From Marinobacter subterrani (GTDB lineage: Bacteria > Pseudomonadota > Gammaproteobacteria > Pseudomonadales > Oleiphilaceae), in the NCBI RefSeq assembly GCF_001045555.1, contig NZ_LFBU01000001.1, positions 310,001-374,000 on the forward strand: a DNA stretch of 64,000 nt, given 5' to 3'. The notes under the pieces were generated by a model. The model was not told where the DNA came from and did not search any database. It saw only the letters and a program-made list of their open reading frames with translations. Numbering within the stretch: position 1 is the stretch's first letter; every line of letters begins with the position of its first letter. Position numbers and translations under genes: made by a program. This document shows, one piece after another, positions 32,556 to 41,617 of the stretch.

Positions 32556-33530
32556 TTACTTGGCGCTGTCGACGACTTGTTCGGCATCTGCAACCAACTC
32601 ATCAGACAGGGTAATGCCCATGCGCTCGGCTGCGGCCGGGTTCACGAAGAGGTCGAGTTTTTCCATGGTTTCCACCGGCATTTCGCCCGGATTCTTGCCT
32701 TCCAGCACCTTGGCTACCATTGCGCCGGTCTGGCGGCCGTGGTCATAGTAGTCAAAGCCGAGGGCGGCAACGGCACCACGCTCAACGGTGGCCGTGTCGG
32801 CGGCGAAAACGGGGATGTCTGCCCGCTCACCAACGGCAATCACGGCTTCGGCTGCGCTGATTACGGTGTTGTCGGTGGTCAGGTAAATGGCATCCACATT
32901 GCCCACCAGGGAGCGGGCGGCACCGAGCACTTCGGAGGTCTTGGTGGCGGCGGCTTTCTCCAGGGTCAGGCCGCGGGCCTTCAGGCGTTCTTCCAGCAGG
33001 TTAACCAGGGATACCGCGTTGGCCTCGCCCGGGTTGTATACGGTACCAATGCGCTTGGCATTGGGCATGACGCGCTGCAGCATATCGAGGTGCTTGTCGA
33101 TGGGGAGCATATCGCTCACGCCGCTGATGTTGGCCCCTGGGGCTTCCAGGCTCCGGACCAGCTTGGCACCGACCGGATCGGTCACCGCAGAGAATATCAC
33201 CGGGATGTTGCGGGCGGCTGCGGCGACGGTCTGGGCGGAAGGCGTTGCGATGGCAACAATCACATCCGGCTGTTCGCCAATGAATTTACGGGCAATCTGG
33301 GAAGCGATAGCGGCGTTGCCCTGGGCACTTTCGTGCATGATGGTAAGGTTTTCACCTTCCTTGTAGCCGCGCTCGGCAAGTTCGTCCTTTACGCCCTGAT
33401 AGACGGCATCCAGTGCCGGGTGCTCGACAATCTGAGTAATAGCGACAACGCGGGGTTCCTGGGCCTGAACGAGGGTTGCCAGTGCCAGCAGGGTGGCACC
33501 AAAGAGGGTGCGCAAGGTACTTTTGGCCAT
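32556..33530 (-). CDS. ABC transporter substrate-binding protein (PF04392/TrpX-like)
   Basis: This 324-residue periplasmic protein begins with a signal peptide ending LATLVQAQE. It has the two-lobed fold of the PF04392 family: VAITQIVEHPALDAVYQGVK, PDVIVAIATPSAQTVAAAAR, IPVIFSAVTDPVGAKLV and GLTLEKAAATKTSEV. These proteins capture small solutes such as tryptophan or tyrosine for the cognate importer. It is the first gene of its operon, followed by a terminator-like hairpin. The specificity is unproven. Confidence 0.9.
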   Translation of the reverse strand: MAKSTLRTLFGATLLALATLVQAQEPRVVAITQIVEHPALDAVYQGVKDELAERGYKEGENLTIMHESAQGNAAIASQIARKFIGEQPDVIVAIATPSAQTVAAAARNIPVIFSAVTDPVGAKLVRSLEAPGANISGVSDMLPIDKHLDMLQRVMPNAKRIGTVYNPGEANAVSLVNLLEERLKARGLTLEKAAATKTSEVLGAARSLVGNVDAIYLTTDNTVISAAEAVIAVGERADIPVFAADTATVERGAVAALGFDYYDHGRQTGAMVAKVLEGKNPGEMPVETMEKLDLFVNPAAAERMGITLSDELVADAEQVVDSAK

Positions 33531-33800
33531 ATGCCCTTCTCCGGGTAGGTTTACTGGTATGTTGTGGTACGGTTTGTCGTAAGTCGGACTTGCAAGAGGG
33601 GCGCAAGTTTACCACAGGCGCGTGGTAAGAGGGCTATCGAAAAATTGGTATCACGGCTGCCATTACGCGGGGAGGATAGGTGCAGTTGCGAATATTTTTG
33701 CTTCTATCACGTTTTGACGCTACAGCTTGTGTTGAAATACCCTACGAAAGTCTAATAATAAGTCATCCATAACTCGAATAACGAACTACAAGGAAGGTCC

Positions 33801-35468
33801 ATGGACACAACCAACAAACTCCCCCTGGATATGCTCTACCACTGGGAGAAAACAAAGACGAACTCCCGTTACATGACCCAGCCCATCGGAGATGGCAAGG
33901 TTGTAGAGTACACCTGGGGTCGGGCAGTGGATGAAGCGCGGCGCGTGGCGTCTTACCTGAAATCGCTGAACCTCCCGGAGAACAGCCGTATTGGGCTGAT
34001 TTCCAAGAACTGCGCCCAGTGGATCATGACAGACTGGGCCATCTGGCTGGCTGGCCATATTTCCGTACCGCTGTATCCCACCCTGAACGCCGATACGGTG
34101 AACTACATCCTGAACCACGCCGAGTGCGAGGTTCTGTTTGTGGGCAAGCTGGACGACTGGGACATGATGAAGCCGGGTGTGCCGGAATCCGTACGCTGTA
34201 TTTCCTACCCGCTGAGCCCCCCCAACGATTTTGAAACCTGGGACGATATTGTTGCCAAGTACCCGCCGCTGGAAGAGAACGTCAAGCGTGACGCCGGTGA
34301 GCTGGCGACGATTGTGTACACTTCCGGTAGTACCGGTAAGCCCAAGGGCGTAATGCTCAGCTTTGGCAACATGGCCTTTGCGGCGGAAGGCGGTATGGAG
34401 GTGCTGGGTGTCGGGGATAACGAGCGCATGCTTTCCTATTTGCCCCTGGCCCATGTTTTCGAGCGGACCTTCGTTGAGCTGGCATCTCTGTATGCCGGCT
34501 TCCAACTCTATTTTGCGGAGTCACTGGATACCTTTGTACAGGATCTGCAGCGTGCCCAGCCGACTCTTTTCCTATCTGTGCCGCGGCTGTGGGTGAAGTT
34601 CCAGCATGGTGTGCTGAAGAAGCTGCCCAAGAAGAAGCTGGATCGGCTGCTGAAGATCCCGGTGGTCAACAAGTTGATCAAGAAAAAGATCCTCAAAGGC
34701 CTGGGCCTGGACAGGGTCAAACTGGCGGGAAGCGGGTCTGCACCGCTGGCCAGTGATGTTCTTGAATGGTATCGAAATCTTGGTCTTGAGCTGCTTGAAG
34801 GCTATGGCATGTCCGAGAACTTTGCCTATTCCCACATGAACAAGCCTGGTCGCTCCCGTATCGGTTACGTCGGTGAATCCCTGCCCGGTGTGGAAACCAG
34901 GATCAGCGAGGAGGGCGAGGTCCAGATCAAGAGCCCGGCCACCATGATGGGTTACTACAAGGATGAGGAAAAAACCCGGGAAGCCTTTACCGAAGATGGT
35001 TTCCTGAAGACCGGTGATAAGGGCGAGATTGACGAGATGGGCCGCCTCAAGCTGACCGGCCGGATCAAGGAAATCTTCAAGACCAGCAAGGGCAAGTACA
35101 TTGCGCCGGCGCCCATCGAGAACCGGCTGATGTCGCACGACGCCATCGAGATGGTGTGTGTGTCCGGGGCCAACCAGACCCAGCCCCATGCGCTGGTGAT
35201 GCTGGCCGAGGAATCCCGGCCGAAGATGGCGGATGAGGCATTCCGCAAGGAGATTGAGGAAAGTTTCAAGCAGCTGATCGCCGATGTGAACAAGACAGTG
35301 GATCCGCACGAGCAACTGGCGTTCATCACGGTCGTCAGTGATGAGTGGTCGATTGAAAACAGCTTCCTGACACCGACCTTGAAGCTCAAGCGGAACGTGG
35401 TGGAGGATGCCTATCAGGCCAAAGTGGATAACTGGTACGCCCAGCGTCGGCCGGTAATCTGGCAGTAA
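33801..35468 (+). CDS. long-chain acyl-CoA synthetase (AMP-forming)
   Basis: The 555-residue protein belongs to the adenylate-forming superfamily. The phosphate loop is YTSGSTGKPKGVML, the second core motif is GYGMSEN, and the domain hinge reads FLKTGDKGEIDEMGRLKLTG, followed by KEIFKTSKGKYIAP with the catalytic lysine. It activates a fatty acid with ATP and CoA. The KTSKGKYI block is typical of long-chain acyl-CoA synthetases. An AAGGAAGG ribosome-binding site precedes ATG 33801. An intrinsic terminator follows, so it is a single-gene unit. Confidence 0.93.
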   Translation: MDTTNKLPLDMLYHWEKTKTNSRYMTQPIGDGKVVEYTWGRAVDEARRVASYLKSLNLPENSRIGLISKNCAQWIMTDWAIWLAGHISVPLYPTLNADTVNYILNHAECEVLFVGKLDDWDMMKPGVPESVRCISYPLSPPNDFETWDDIVAKYPPLEENVKRDAGELATIVYTSGSTGKPKGVMLSFGNMAFAAEGGMEVLGVGDNERMLSYLPLAHVFERTFVELASLYAGFQLYFAESLDTFVQDLQRAQPTLFLSVPRLWVKFQHGVLKKLPKKKLDRLLKIPVVNKLIKKKILKGLGLDRVKLAGSGSAPLASDVLEWYRNLGLELLEGYGMSENFAYSHMNKPGRSRIGYVGESLPGVETRISEEGEVQIKSPATMMGYYKDEEKTREAFTEDGFLKTGDKGEIDEMGRLKLTGRIKEIFKTSKGKYIAPAPIENRLMSHDAIEMVCVSGANQTQPHALVMLAEESRPKMADEAFRKEIEESFKQLIADVNKTVDPHEQLAFITVVSDEWSIENSFLTPTLKLKRNVVEDAYQAKVDNWYAQRRPVIWQ

Positions 35469-35498
35469 CATTCTGCAATCTGTTTTCTGGTTGTCATC

Positions 35499-35524
35499 AG
35501 GCCCGGCATCGCCGGGCCTTTTTC
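35499..35524 (+). terminator. intrinsic terminator of the acyl-CoA synthetase gene
   Basis: AGGCCCGGC and GCCGGGCCT form a perfect 9-bp stem around a 3-base loop, followed by TTTTT. It lies 31 bases after the stop codon. Confidence 0.92.
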
Positions 35525-35605
35525 GTGGGTCGCAGAAAACCGACATTAGTCGCATAGGGAAAAGAGCAAAGCCGTCCTAAACTGGAACGATATCAGGAGT
35601 ATGTT

Positions 35606-36091
35606 ATGAGCCAGTTGTCTCTTTTCCAGAAACGTATCCACGACGAGATTCCTCTTTCACGGGCGCTGGGAATTCAGTTGCATTCCTGGGATGGCCATTC
35701 GCTGCTGCTCAGCGCACCGCTGGAACCAAACCGTAACCACCAGGGTACCGGATTCGGCGGCAGCATCTACTGTGCGGCAGTTACCGCGGCCTGGGGGCTG
35801 ACAGAGTTGGCGCTCTGGGATATGGGGCTGAGGGGGAGCGTGGTCGTTCAGAACGGCACCATCGATTACCTCGAGCCGGTGACTATGGACTTTTATGTCA
35901 TATGCCGGTTGCCCGGTGATGAAGTGCCGGAACGCTTCCGGAAAAGCCTTGCCCGCCACGGCAGGGGTCGGCTGGATCTCACCGCTGAGGTGTTCTGCGG
36001 CGAACCCAGGTCCATGCCGAATGTTGAGCCGGTGGCGGTGTTCCAGGGGCGGTTTGTAGTGCAGGATGTCGGGTCGCGGATGAATCCCTGA
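35606..36091 (+). CDS. thioesterase-domain protein (YiiD_C type)
   Basis: The 161-residue protein has the hotdog-fold YiiD_C domain: PLSRALGIQLHSWDGHSLLL, NHQGTGFGGSIYCAAVTAAW, and the IDYLEPVTMDFYVICRLP strand. GTGFGGS occupies the position of the acyl-binding helix start. It probably hydrolyses an acyl-CoA or acyl-ACP thioester. An AGGAG site lies just upstream of the start at 35606. It follows the acyl-CoA synthetase but is separated by a terminator. Confidence 0.85.
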   Translation: MSQLSLFQKRIHDEIPLSRALGIQLHSWDGHSLLLSAPLEPNRNHQGTGFGGSIYCAAVTAAWGLTELALWDMGLRGSVVVQNGTIDYLEPVTMDFYVICRLPGDEVPERFRKSLARHGRGRLDLTAEVFCGEPRSMPNVEPVAVFQGRFVVQDVGSRMNP

Positions 36092-36127
36092 CAGCGTAAA
36101 TCTTCCGGGAGTATGCGTGCTCGGGTT

Positions 36128-37816
36128 TCAGGCAATGGAGCGGGTTCTGGAGATAGACCGGCTCATCAGGATAATCGGTATGATGCCTGCGAGAACGATA
36201 ATCAGGGCGGGCAGGGCGCTGTGGTAAAGGCGTTCGTCAGAGGCAAACTGGTACACGTAGGTGGCCAGGGTATCAAAGTTGAACGGCCGGAGTATAAGCG
36301 TGGCCGGTAGTTCCTTCATGCAATCCACGAACACCACCAATGCTGCCGTCAGCAATGTTCCTCTCAGCATGGGCAGGTGCACCTTTACCAGGGTTTTGCC
36401 GGGGCTGTGGCCCAGGGAGCGGGAGGCCATGTCCATGCTCGGTGTGATTTTTTGCAGGGCACTTTCCACGCTGCCGGCTGAAACAGCCAGGAAACGCACG
36501 GTATAGGCGAACACCAGGGCAAACGCTGATCCGCTCAGTATCAGCCCCGTGCTGATTCCGAACACCTCCCGCATCAGGCTGTCCAGCGAGTTGTCGAAGG
36601 CCGCAAGGGGCACAATCACACCGACGGCCAACACAGCACCTGGCATGGCATAACCAAGACTGGAAAGCCGCATTAGCACCTGCATGCCCCGGGTATTGTG
36701 AAGGCGACGACTGTAGGCGAGGGTAACGCCGATCAGCAGGGTTGTTAGAGCCGCTGTACCCGAAAGGAACAGGCTGTTAAAGGTGTTGCGAACAAATTCC
36801 GGGTTCCAGCTTTCGTCAAAATAGTCCCAGGCGTAGTAGCCGAGGGTGGCCCCGGGAATCACAAACCCGAACAGCACCGGCAGCAGGCACACGGCCAGGC
36901 AGACCAGTTGGCGCGGCAGTGACATGGTGAACCGGTGGATGGGTTCCCGGTTGTCACGGGCGGCATACTGTTGTTGGCGCCTGCGGGAATAGCGCTCCAG
37001 GGTTACCAGAATCACCACGAACACGAGCATGACCGTTGCAATCTGCGCGGCGCCGCCAAGATTGCCGAGATTCATCCAGGTGTCAAACAGGCCGGCGGTG
37101 AGCGTCTGTATCGCAAAGAAATCCACGGTGCCGAAATCGTTGAGGGTCTCCATCAGCACCAGTGACAGCCCCACGGCCACCGCCGGGCGCGCAATGGGCA
37201 GCACCACCTTGAAAAACGTGCTCAGCGCGGAATGACCAAGGCTTCGGCTGACCGCAAACAAAGAGGGTGACTGGTCCAGAAACGCCGCCCTGGCAAGCAG
37301 GTACACGTAGGGGTAGAGCACCAGACCAAGCATCAGTGTGGCGCCTTCCAGGCTGCGGATTTGCGGGAACCAGTAGTCCGTTGCGTTTTCCCAGCCAAAC
37401 CAGTCCCTCATGGCTCGCTGCACCGGGCCGGCGTAGTCCAGCAGGCTGGTATAAACATAGGCGATGACATAGGCCGGTACCGCGAAGGGCAGCAGCATGG
37501 CCCATTCGAAGAATTTTCGCCCGGGAAACTCGCACATGGTAACGGCCCAGGCTGAGGCCAGGCCGATGACCAGGGTGATTGCGCCCACGCCCGCCATCAG
37601 TTGAATGGTGGTAATCAGGTAGCGGGGCAGGGTGGTTTCGATGAGGTGCGGCCAGATATTCTCGTCGGGAAAAAATGCCAGAAAGATAACCGAGAGAACC
37701 GGCAGAGCAACAATGGCGGTGGTCAGCAAGGCACTGATAAGCCATTTCTGTGAGGTGCGCTTAGCCAGCAGGGGCTGGGATAGCCCGGGGTTACCACTAG
37801 GTGCGACCTCGCTCAT
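36128..37816 (-). CDS. fbpB: iron(III) ABC transporter permease (FbpB-like)
   Basis: The 562-residue protein has about 12 membrane segments arranged as two fused binding-protein-dependent transport domains, as in FbpB/SfuB. The conserved loops are EAAxxLG-like: ASRSLGHSPGKTLVKVHLPM in the second half and VSRSLGHSALSTFFKVVLPI in the first. It moves ferric iron across the inner membrane. FbpA lies upstream, separated by 161 bases with a stem-loop. The ATPase FbpC is not adjacent, so it must be encoded elsewhere or shared. Confidence 0.9.
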   Translation of the reverse strand: MSEVAPSGNPGLSQPLLAKRTSQKWLISALLTTAIVALPVLSVIFLAFFPDENIWPHLIETTLPRYLITTIQLMAGVGAITLVIGLASAWAVTMCEFPGRKFFEWAMLLPFAVPAYVIAYVYTSLLDYAGPVQRAMRDWFGWENATDYWFPQIRSLEGATLMLGLVLYPYVYLLARAAFLDQSPSLFAVSRSLGHSALSTFFKVVLPIARPAVAVGLSLVLMETLNDFGTVDFFAIQTLTAGLFDTWMNLGNLGGAAQIATVMLVFVVILVTLERYSRRRQQQYAARDNREPIHRFTMSLPRQLVCLAVCLLPVLFGFVIPGATLGYYAWDYFDESWNPEFVRNTFNSLFLSGTAALTTLLIGVTLAYSRRLHNTRGMQVLMRLSSLGYAMPGAVLAVGVIVPLAAFDNSLDSLMREVFGISTGLILSGSAFALVFAYTVRFLAVSAGSVESALQKITPSMDMASRSLGHSPGKTLVKVHLPMLRGTLLTAALVVFVDCMKELPATLILRPFNFDTLATYVYQFASDERLYHSALPALIIVLAGIIPIILMSRSISRTRSIA

Positions 37817-37935
37817 AGTTACCCTGTGTGTGAATGAGTGTGCTGTCCGTTTGAAGGGTGCAGATTGTAGACAGCTGTCATTGTGCCTGCAATCACTGCT
37901 GTGATTGTTGACGCCGGAGGGGCTGGCCGGATGCG

Positions 37936-37965
37936 GGGCGAAGAGTGGTCAAACCACCTTCGCCC
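37936..37965. other. stem-loop between fbpA and fbpB
   Basis: GGGCGAAG with inner GTGGT pairs with ACCAC and CTTCGCCC around a CAA loop, with one mismatch. There is no T run. It may protect the fbpA message or lower fbpB expression. Confidence 0.6.
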
Positions 37966-37977
37966 GTAATACGGAGA

Positions 37978-38994
37978 TTACTCGCCGTCGTAATTGACGC
38001 GGTCAACCATCTTGACTGCCGCCTCACGGTTTTCGGCAATTTTCTGCAGAGACAGGTCGTCTGGGTGGATTTCTCCCCACTCGGCTACCAGGCCGGTGAC
38101 CTTCACTTCCGGATTTGCCGGGTATTCGGTGTTGGCTTCGGCGTAGATGCGTTGCGCTTCCGGCGATGACAGGAATTCCATCAGCTTGATCGCATTTTCG
38201 CGATTGGGCGCGCTCTTGGTCAGCGAGATGCCGCTGATGTTTATGTGGGTGCCGCGGCCTTCTGCGTTCGGGAATACCAGGCGAACCTTCTCGGCGAATT
38301 CCCGCTGGTTCTCATCCTGCAGCATGTTGCCGTAGTAATAGCTGTTGCCGATTGATACATCACAGACGCCCTCGGCAATGGCCTTGATCTGGTCACGATC
38401 GCCGCCCTGCGGCCGGCGGGCCAGATTGTCTTTGACCCCAGCCAGCCATTTCTCGGTTTCCGCTACACCGTGGTGCGCGATCATCGAAGAAATCAGGGCG
38501 ATATTGTACGGGTGCTTGCCGCTGCGGGTGCAGATGCGGTTGTCCCACTTGTCGTCTGCAAGTTGCTCGTAGGTAGTGATCTCGCCCTCCTTCACCCGCT
38601 CTTTGGATACAAAGATCAGACGGCCACGGGTAGTCAGCGCAAACCACTTGCCGTCCGGATGACGAAGGTTTTCCGGGATATTGTCTTCCAGTACCTTGCT
38701 GTCGACGCCCTGAACCAGATCCCGCTCCACCAGCTCGTTCAGGCGCGAGATGTCCACGGTCATGACGACATCAGCAGGGCTGTTGCGGCCTTCCCGGGCC
38801 AGGCGCTCGGCCAGACCCTGTTTGGCAAATACCACGTTGGTATCAATGCCGGTTTTTTCCTCAAACGCTTTCAACAAAGGCTCAAGCAGGTATGCCTGGC
38901 GGTAGGAATAGATGTTTACCTCCCCGTCAGCCGAAGCCACCAGAGGCAGGGAAGCGAGGGCGATTGCGACGGTTGCAGCCAGTTTCATTCGCAT
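37978..38994 (-). CDS. fbpA: iron(III) ABC transporter substrate-binding protein
   Basis: This 338-residue periplasmic protein starts with a signal peptide ending LPLVASADG. The mature start EVNIYSYRQAYLLEPLLKAF and the iron-tyrosine region GNSYYYGNMLQDENQ are those of FbpA/FutA ferric-binding proteins. It delivers Fe3+ to FbpB. A Fur-box-like site lies about 70 bases upstream, so iron repression is expected. The gene order fbpA-fbpB without fbpC is unusual but known. Confidence 0.92.
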   Translation of the reverse strand: MRMKLAATVAIALASLPLVASADGEVNIYSYRQAYLLEPLLKAFEEKTGIDTNVVFAKQGLAERLAREGRNSPADVVMTVDISRLNELVERDLVQGVDSKVLEDNIPENLRHPDGKWFALTTRGRLIFVSKERVKEGEITTYEQLADDKWDNRICTRSGKHPYNIALISSMIAHHGVAETEKWLAGVKDNLARRPQGGDRDQIKAIAEGVCDVSIGNSYYYGNMLQDENQREFAEKVRLVFPNAEGRGTHINISGISLTKSAPNRENAIKLMEFLSSPEAQRIYAEANTEYPANPEVKVTGLVAEWGEIHPDDLSLQKIAENREAAVKMVDRVNYDGE

Positions 38995-39061
38995 GGTCGG
39001 GATCCTTTTGGAAGGTGCTGAATGTTGGGGCTATGGGTGAGATCCACAGTCGTTTAAAAAC

Positions 39062-39080
39062 GCCAACCATTCTCATTTCT
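39062..39080 (-). promoter_or_regulatory. Fur-box-like site upstream of fbpA
   Basis: The 19-mer beginning GCCAACCATTCTCATT matches the Fur consensus GATAATGATTATCATTATC at about 11 positions, best over ATTCTCATT. The match is moderate, but the position before a ferric-iron transporter fits. Confidence 0.4.
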
Positions 39081-39181
39081 ATTAAATGTATAGTCAATAT
39101 CTCCTTTGGCCTATTTTCGTGAAAATGGTGTTATGCTTCGGAACACTATAAAAACTATGCAAAAAGTGGTGGAAACCGCAG

Positions 39182-39460
39182 ATGGCTGAGAACGATCGAA
39201 GAGAGCACATGCGCACCGCCATGAGTGCGAAGGTGAAAGTGGTCCATGAGTCGCTTGGCGAATTCATATTTTCAACCCGCGACATTTCGGACGGCGGGGT
39301 GTTTATTGTCGTCGACGTGGAGCCCTTTGCCCCGCAGATCGGCGACAGGGTGACGGTACAGGTGCAGGGGCTGCCGGTGCCGGCTCCGGTGCTGGACATG
39401 GTCGTCGTGCGTAAAACCAATGACGGTTATGGCCTTCAGTTTGATCAAAATGGTGACTGA
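39182..39460 (+). CDS. PilZ-domain protein
   Basis: The 92-residue protein consists of one PilZ domain. The c-di-GMP motifs are present: RREHMR at the N-terminus (RxxxR) and DISDGGVFIVV, the (D/N)xSxxG element. It should bind c-di-GMP and change the activity of a partner. It lies close to a degenerate HD-GYP gene, and a PAS-GGDEF gene is about 21 kb away. Motility or adhesion control is the likely context. Confidence 0.85.
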   Translation: MAENDRREHMRTAMSAKVKVVHESLGEFIFSTRDISDGGVFIVVDVEPFAPQIGDRVTVQVQGLPVPAPVLDMVVVRKTNDGYGLQFDQNGD

Positions 39461-39534
39461 TAGGCGGATTCCAGGGGCCCGGTGTGGATAATTGTCCGGG
39501 CCAGTGAGTTTGCCACCAGGGACTTCGTCGACAG

Positions 39535-40134
39535 ATGATCTTTGCTATTCTTTCAAAAACTTACAAGCCAGTTATTGCAAATTTCCTGCTGCTGTTGCTG
39601 TCCGGGTGCGCCAGCTATTATTCGCATTTTGCCGTGTTTCCTGCGGCGAATTCTTCCGGTGAACCCAGAGAGGTGCGCCTGTCTTGGCAGAGTGCGGAGT
39701 ATCCGGGTTGGTGGTTCGCCAGCGATAAAGCAACGTCTGTGACGGTTGAAACCCAGTGCAGCGACCGGGTCTGGCACCTGCGCGATGACGACGCTTCCGG
39801 GGCGGGGAATTGTGGCGCTGGTATCCGGGCGTGCGGCAAGGCCGGCCGTGACCTCCTTGCGAAGACCGGCGTGCCGGCGGGTGAGACGACCCGGTGCATG
39901 GCCATTAATCCGGAAGATGCCAGCGCTCGCGTTACCGGGATTGGGGGGAAACTCGAGCTGCTGGTTTCCTGCAAGCCCGCTGTAGTGACGGAAAAAGTCG
40001 GTGGTGAAAACCGTAACCTCGATTACATAAGGGCGTCCTCCGTGCCCTACACAATCTACGTACGAAAGGCGCCGCGCGGTGCCCTGAATGCAAAGCCCCC
40101 TGAGTTTGACAAGTCGGTTTGTGACGCAGAGTGA
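39535..40134 (+). CDS. lipoprotein of unknown function
   Basis: The 199-residue protein begins with a hydrophobic leader ending LLLLSGC, so Cys25 is expected to be lipidated. The mature part contains about eight cysteines and the GWWFASDKATSVTVETQCSD region, with YIRASSVPYTIYVRKAPRG near the end. I do not recognise the family. It lies between the PilZ and HD-GYP genes, with 175 bases before the latter. Confidence 0.65.
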   Translation: MIFAILSKTYKPVIANFLLLLLSGCASYYSHFAVFPAANSSGEPREVRLSWQSAEYPGWWFASDKATSVTVETQCSDRVWHLRDDDASGAGNCGAGIRACGKAGRDLLAKTGVPAGETTRCMAINPEDASARVTGIGGKLELLVSCKPAVVTEKVGGENRNLDYIRASSVPYTIYVRKAPRGALNAKPPEFDKSVCDAE

Positions 40135-40309
40135 CACTTTCTGACGTTTACGTGTGACCGTCATCACATTGCTACACTTTGTTTCCTCCTGAACATTATC
40201 GTTACCCTTTGTCGCATTTGAGTTACCCGACGATACGAATTTGTAATGGTGTCTTCCGGCGGTTCGGTCAGAATGGTAACCATCGAAAGAGCATTTTTTG
40301 AGGTGGTCC

Positions 40310-41617
40310 ATGGGTGTCCAACAGAAAAAAGTAGCCGTGCATGATCTGGAAGTGGGCATGTTCGTGTCTGACCTGGACAGGCCCTGGCACCAGACGCCTT
40401 TCCCGATCCAGGGTTTCCATATTCGCTCCCAGGAAGATGTCCGTGCCCTGGTTTCCTACTGCAAGTGGGTGATGGTGGATGTCGCCGAAGCCCGGGAGAT
40501 CAGCGAGTCCAGGCCCGTCACCAGGCACGCATTTGGCAAAGGTTCGAGCCGGCGTGGTGGTGGCCGGGAGCAACTTCAGTTGCCGCCACTGAGTATACGC
40601 GAGCCGGTGAGTTATGAGTCGGTGACCAGCCTCCGAAAGGAAATGAAGACATCGAAGCAGCTACTTGATGATGCCGAGGTCGCGCTGGACAGCCTTTCCA
40701 AAGCACTTGTTACCGGGGATGTGGCTGATCTGAAGGCCATTGCAACCGTCACCAGCAAGATGGTGAGTAGCGTAATTCGGCAGCCGGATGCCTTGCTGTG
40801 GCTCAGTCGTACCCGCGCCCACGACAATTATTTGTACCGCCATGCCCTGAACACCGCCGTGTGGGCGCTGGTGTGCGGGCGTCACCTGGGGCTGAACGAA
40901 GGGCTTCTGAACCATCTTGGCCTCGGCTGTCTGCTGTCTCAGGTGGGTAAGACGGCATTGCCGGCCGACATGCTGGCACGGGAAGGGCAGTTGACCGCGG
41001 AGGAATTGGTTACCTACCGTGGCTACGTGGGTCTGGGTGTCCAGATGCTGGATGGCAGCGGGCTGTCCCGGGCTGTTCTGAGTGTTGTCCAGGGCCACCG
41101 GGAGCGTCACAACGGCTCCGGGTTCCCGGAAGGGATTCGGGGTGACCGGATTCCGCTATTGGCGAAGGTCGCCGGTATTGCGGAGTTCTTCGAATCACTG
41201 ATTGCTCCCCGGGACCATGCCGAGCCGATGACGCCTGCCAGGGCGGTGACTTTGCTTTACGAGATGCGCAATATCGAATTTCAGGAAGACCTGGTGGAGA
41301 ACTTCATTCAGGCAATCGGAATCTATCCGACGGGTAGCCTGGTGGAACTCACCGACGGCCAGCGCGGTATCGTGGTTTCCCATTCTCCGGAACGCCGGCT
41401 CTGGCCGCAAGTGATGGTGATGACTGACAATGCCGCCCGCCCCCTGAAAACCGCCAAGATTATTGATCTGGCCCGGTATAACGAAGGAAAGGAGGCGGCC
41501 AATACGATCCGGATCCGGGATTGCCTGCCGCACGGTACCGAGGGACTGGACCCCTCGCATTACGATGTAACCGGCGTGGAATCCCGCTGGAGTCTATCCA
41601 GGCTGATCAGCGGATAA
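40310..41617 (+). CDS. degenerate HD-GYP protein with DUF3391 N-terminus
   Basis: The 435-residue protein has a DUF3391 domain (about residues 1-130; KKVAVHDLEVGMFVSDLDRP) and an HD-GYP domain (about 165-335). Several metal ligands are lost: the HDIGK motif reads SQVGK (Ser210, Gln211), HHE reads HRE, and GYP reads GFP in HRERHNGSGFPEGIRGDRIP. Active enzymes of this family hydrolyse c-di-GMP; this one probably cannot, and may instead bind c-di-GMP or a partner such as a GGDEF protein. The ATG at 40310 has GAGG just upstream. The C-terminal 100 residues have the usual GSLVELTDGQRG block. It overlaps the next gene tail to tail by 11 bases. Confidence 0.88.
   Translation: MGVQQKKVAVHDLEVGMFVSDLDRPWHQTPFPIQGFHIRSQEDVRALVSYCKWVMVDVAEAREISESRPVTRHAFGKGSSRRGGGREQLQLPPLSIREPVSYESVTSLRKEMKTSKQLLDDAEVALDSLSKALVTGDVADLKAIATVTSKMVSSVIRQPDALLWLSRTRAHDNYLYRHALNTAVWALVCGRHLGLNEGLLNHLGLGCLLSQVGKTALPADMLAREGQLTAEELVTYRGYVGLGVQMLDGSGLSRAVLSVVQGHRERHNGSGFPEGIRGDRIPLLAKVAGIAEFFESLIAPRDHAEPMTPARAVTLLYEMRNIEFQEDLVENFIQAIGIYPTGSLVELTDGQRGIVVSHSPERRLWPQVMVMTDNAARPLKTAKIIDLARYNEGKEAANTIRIRDCLPHGTEGLDPSHYDVTGVESRWSLSRLISG

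Noticed and set aside
32490..33548. A 352-codon plus-strand frame opposite the ABC binding-protein gene
   Set aside because: It is an antisense shadow; the minus-strand protein has a signal peptide and clear family blocks.
40298..40309. Upstream TTG start for the HD-GYP gene
   Set aside because: The ATG at 40310 has a good GAGG site, and the longer leader adds only MRWS.
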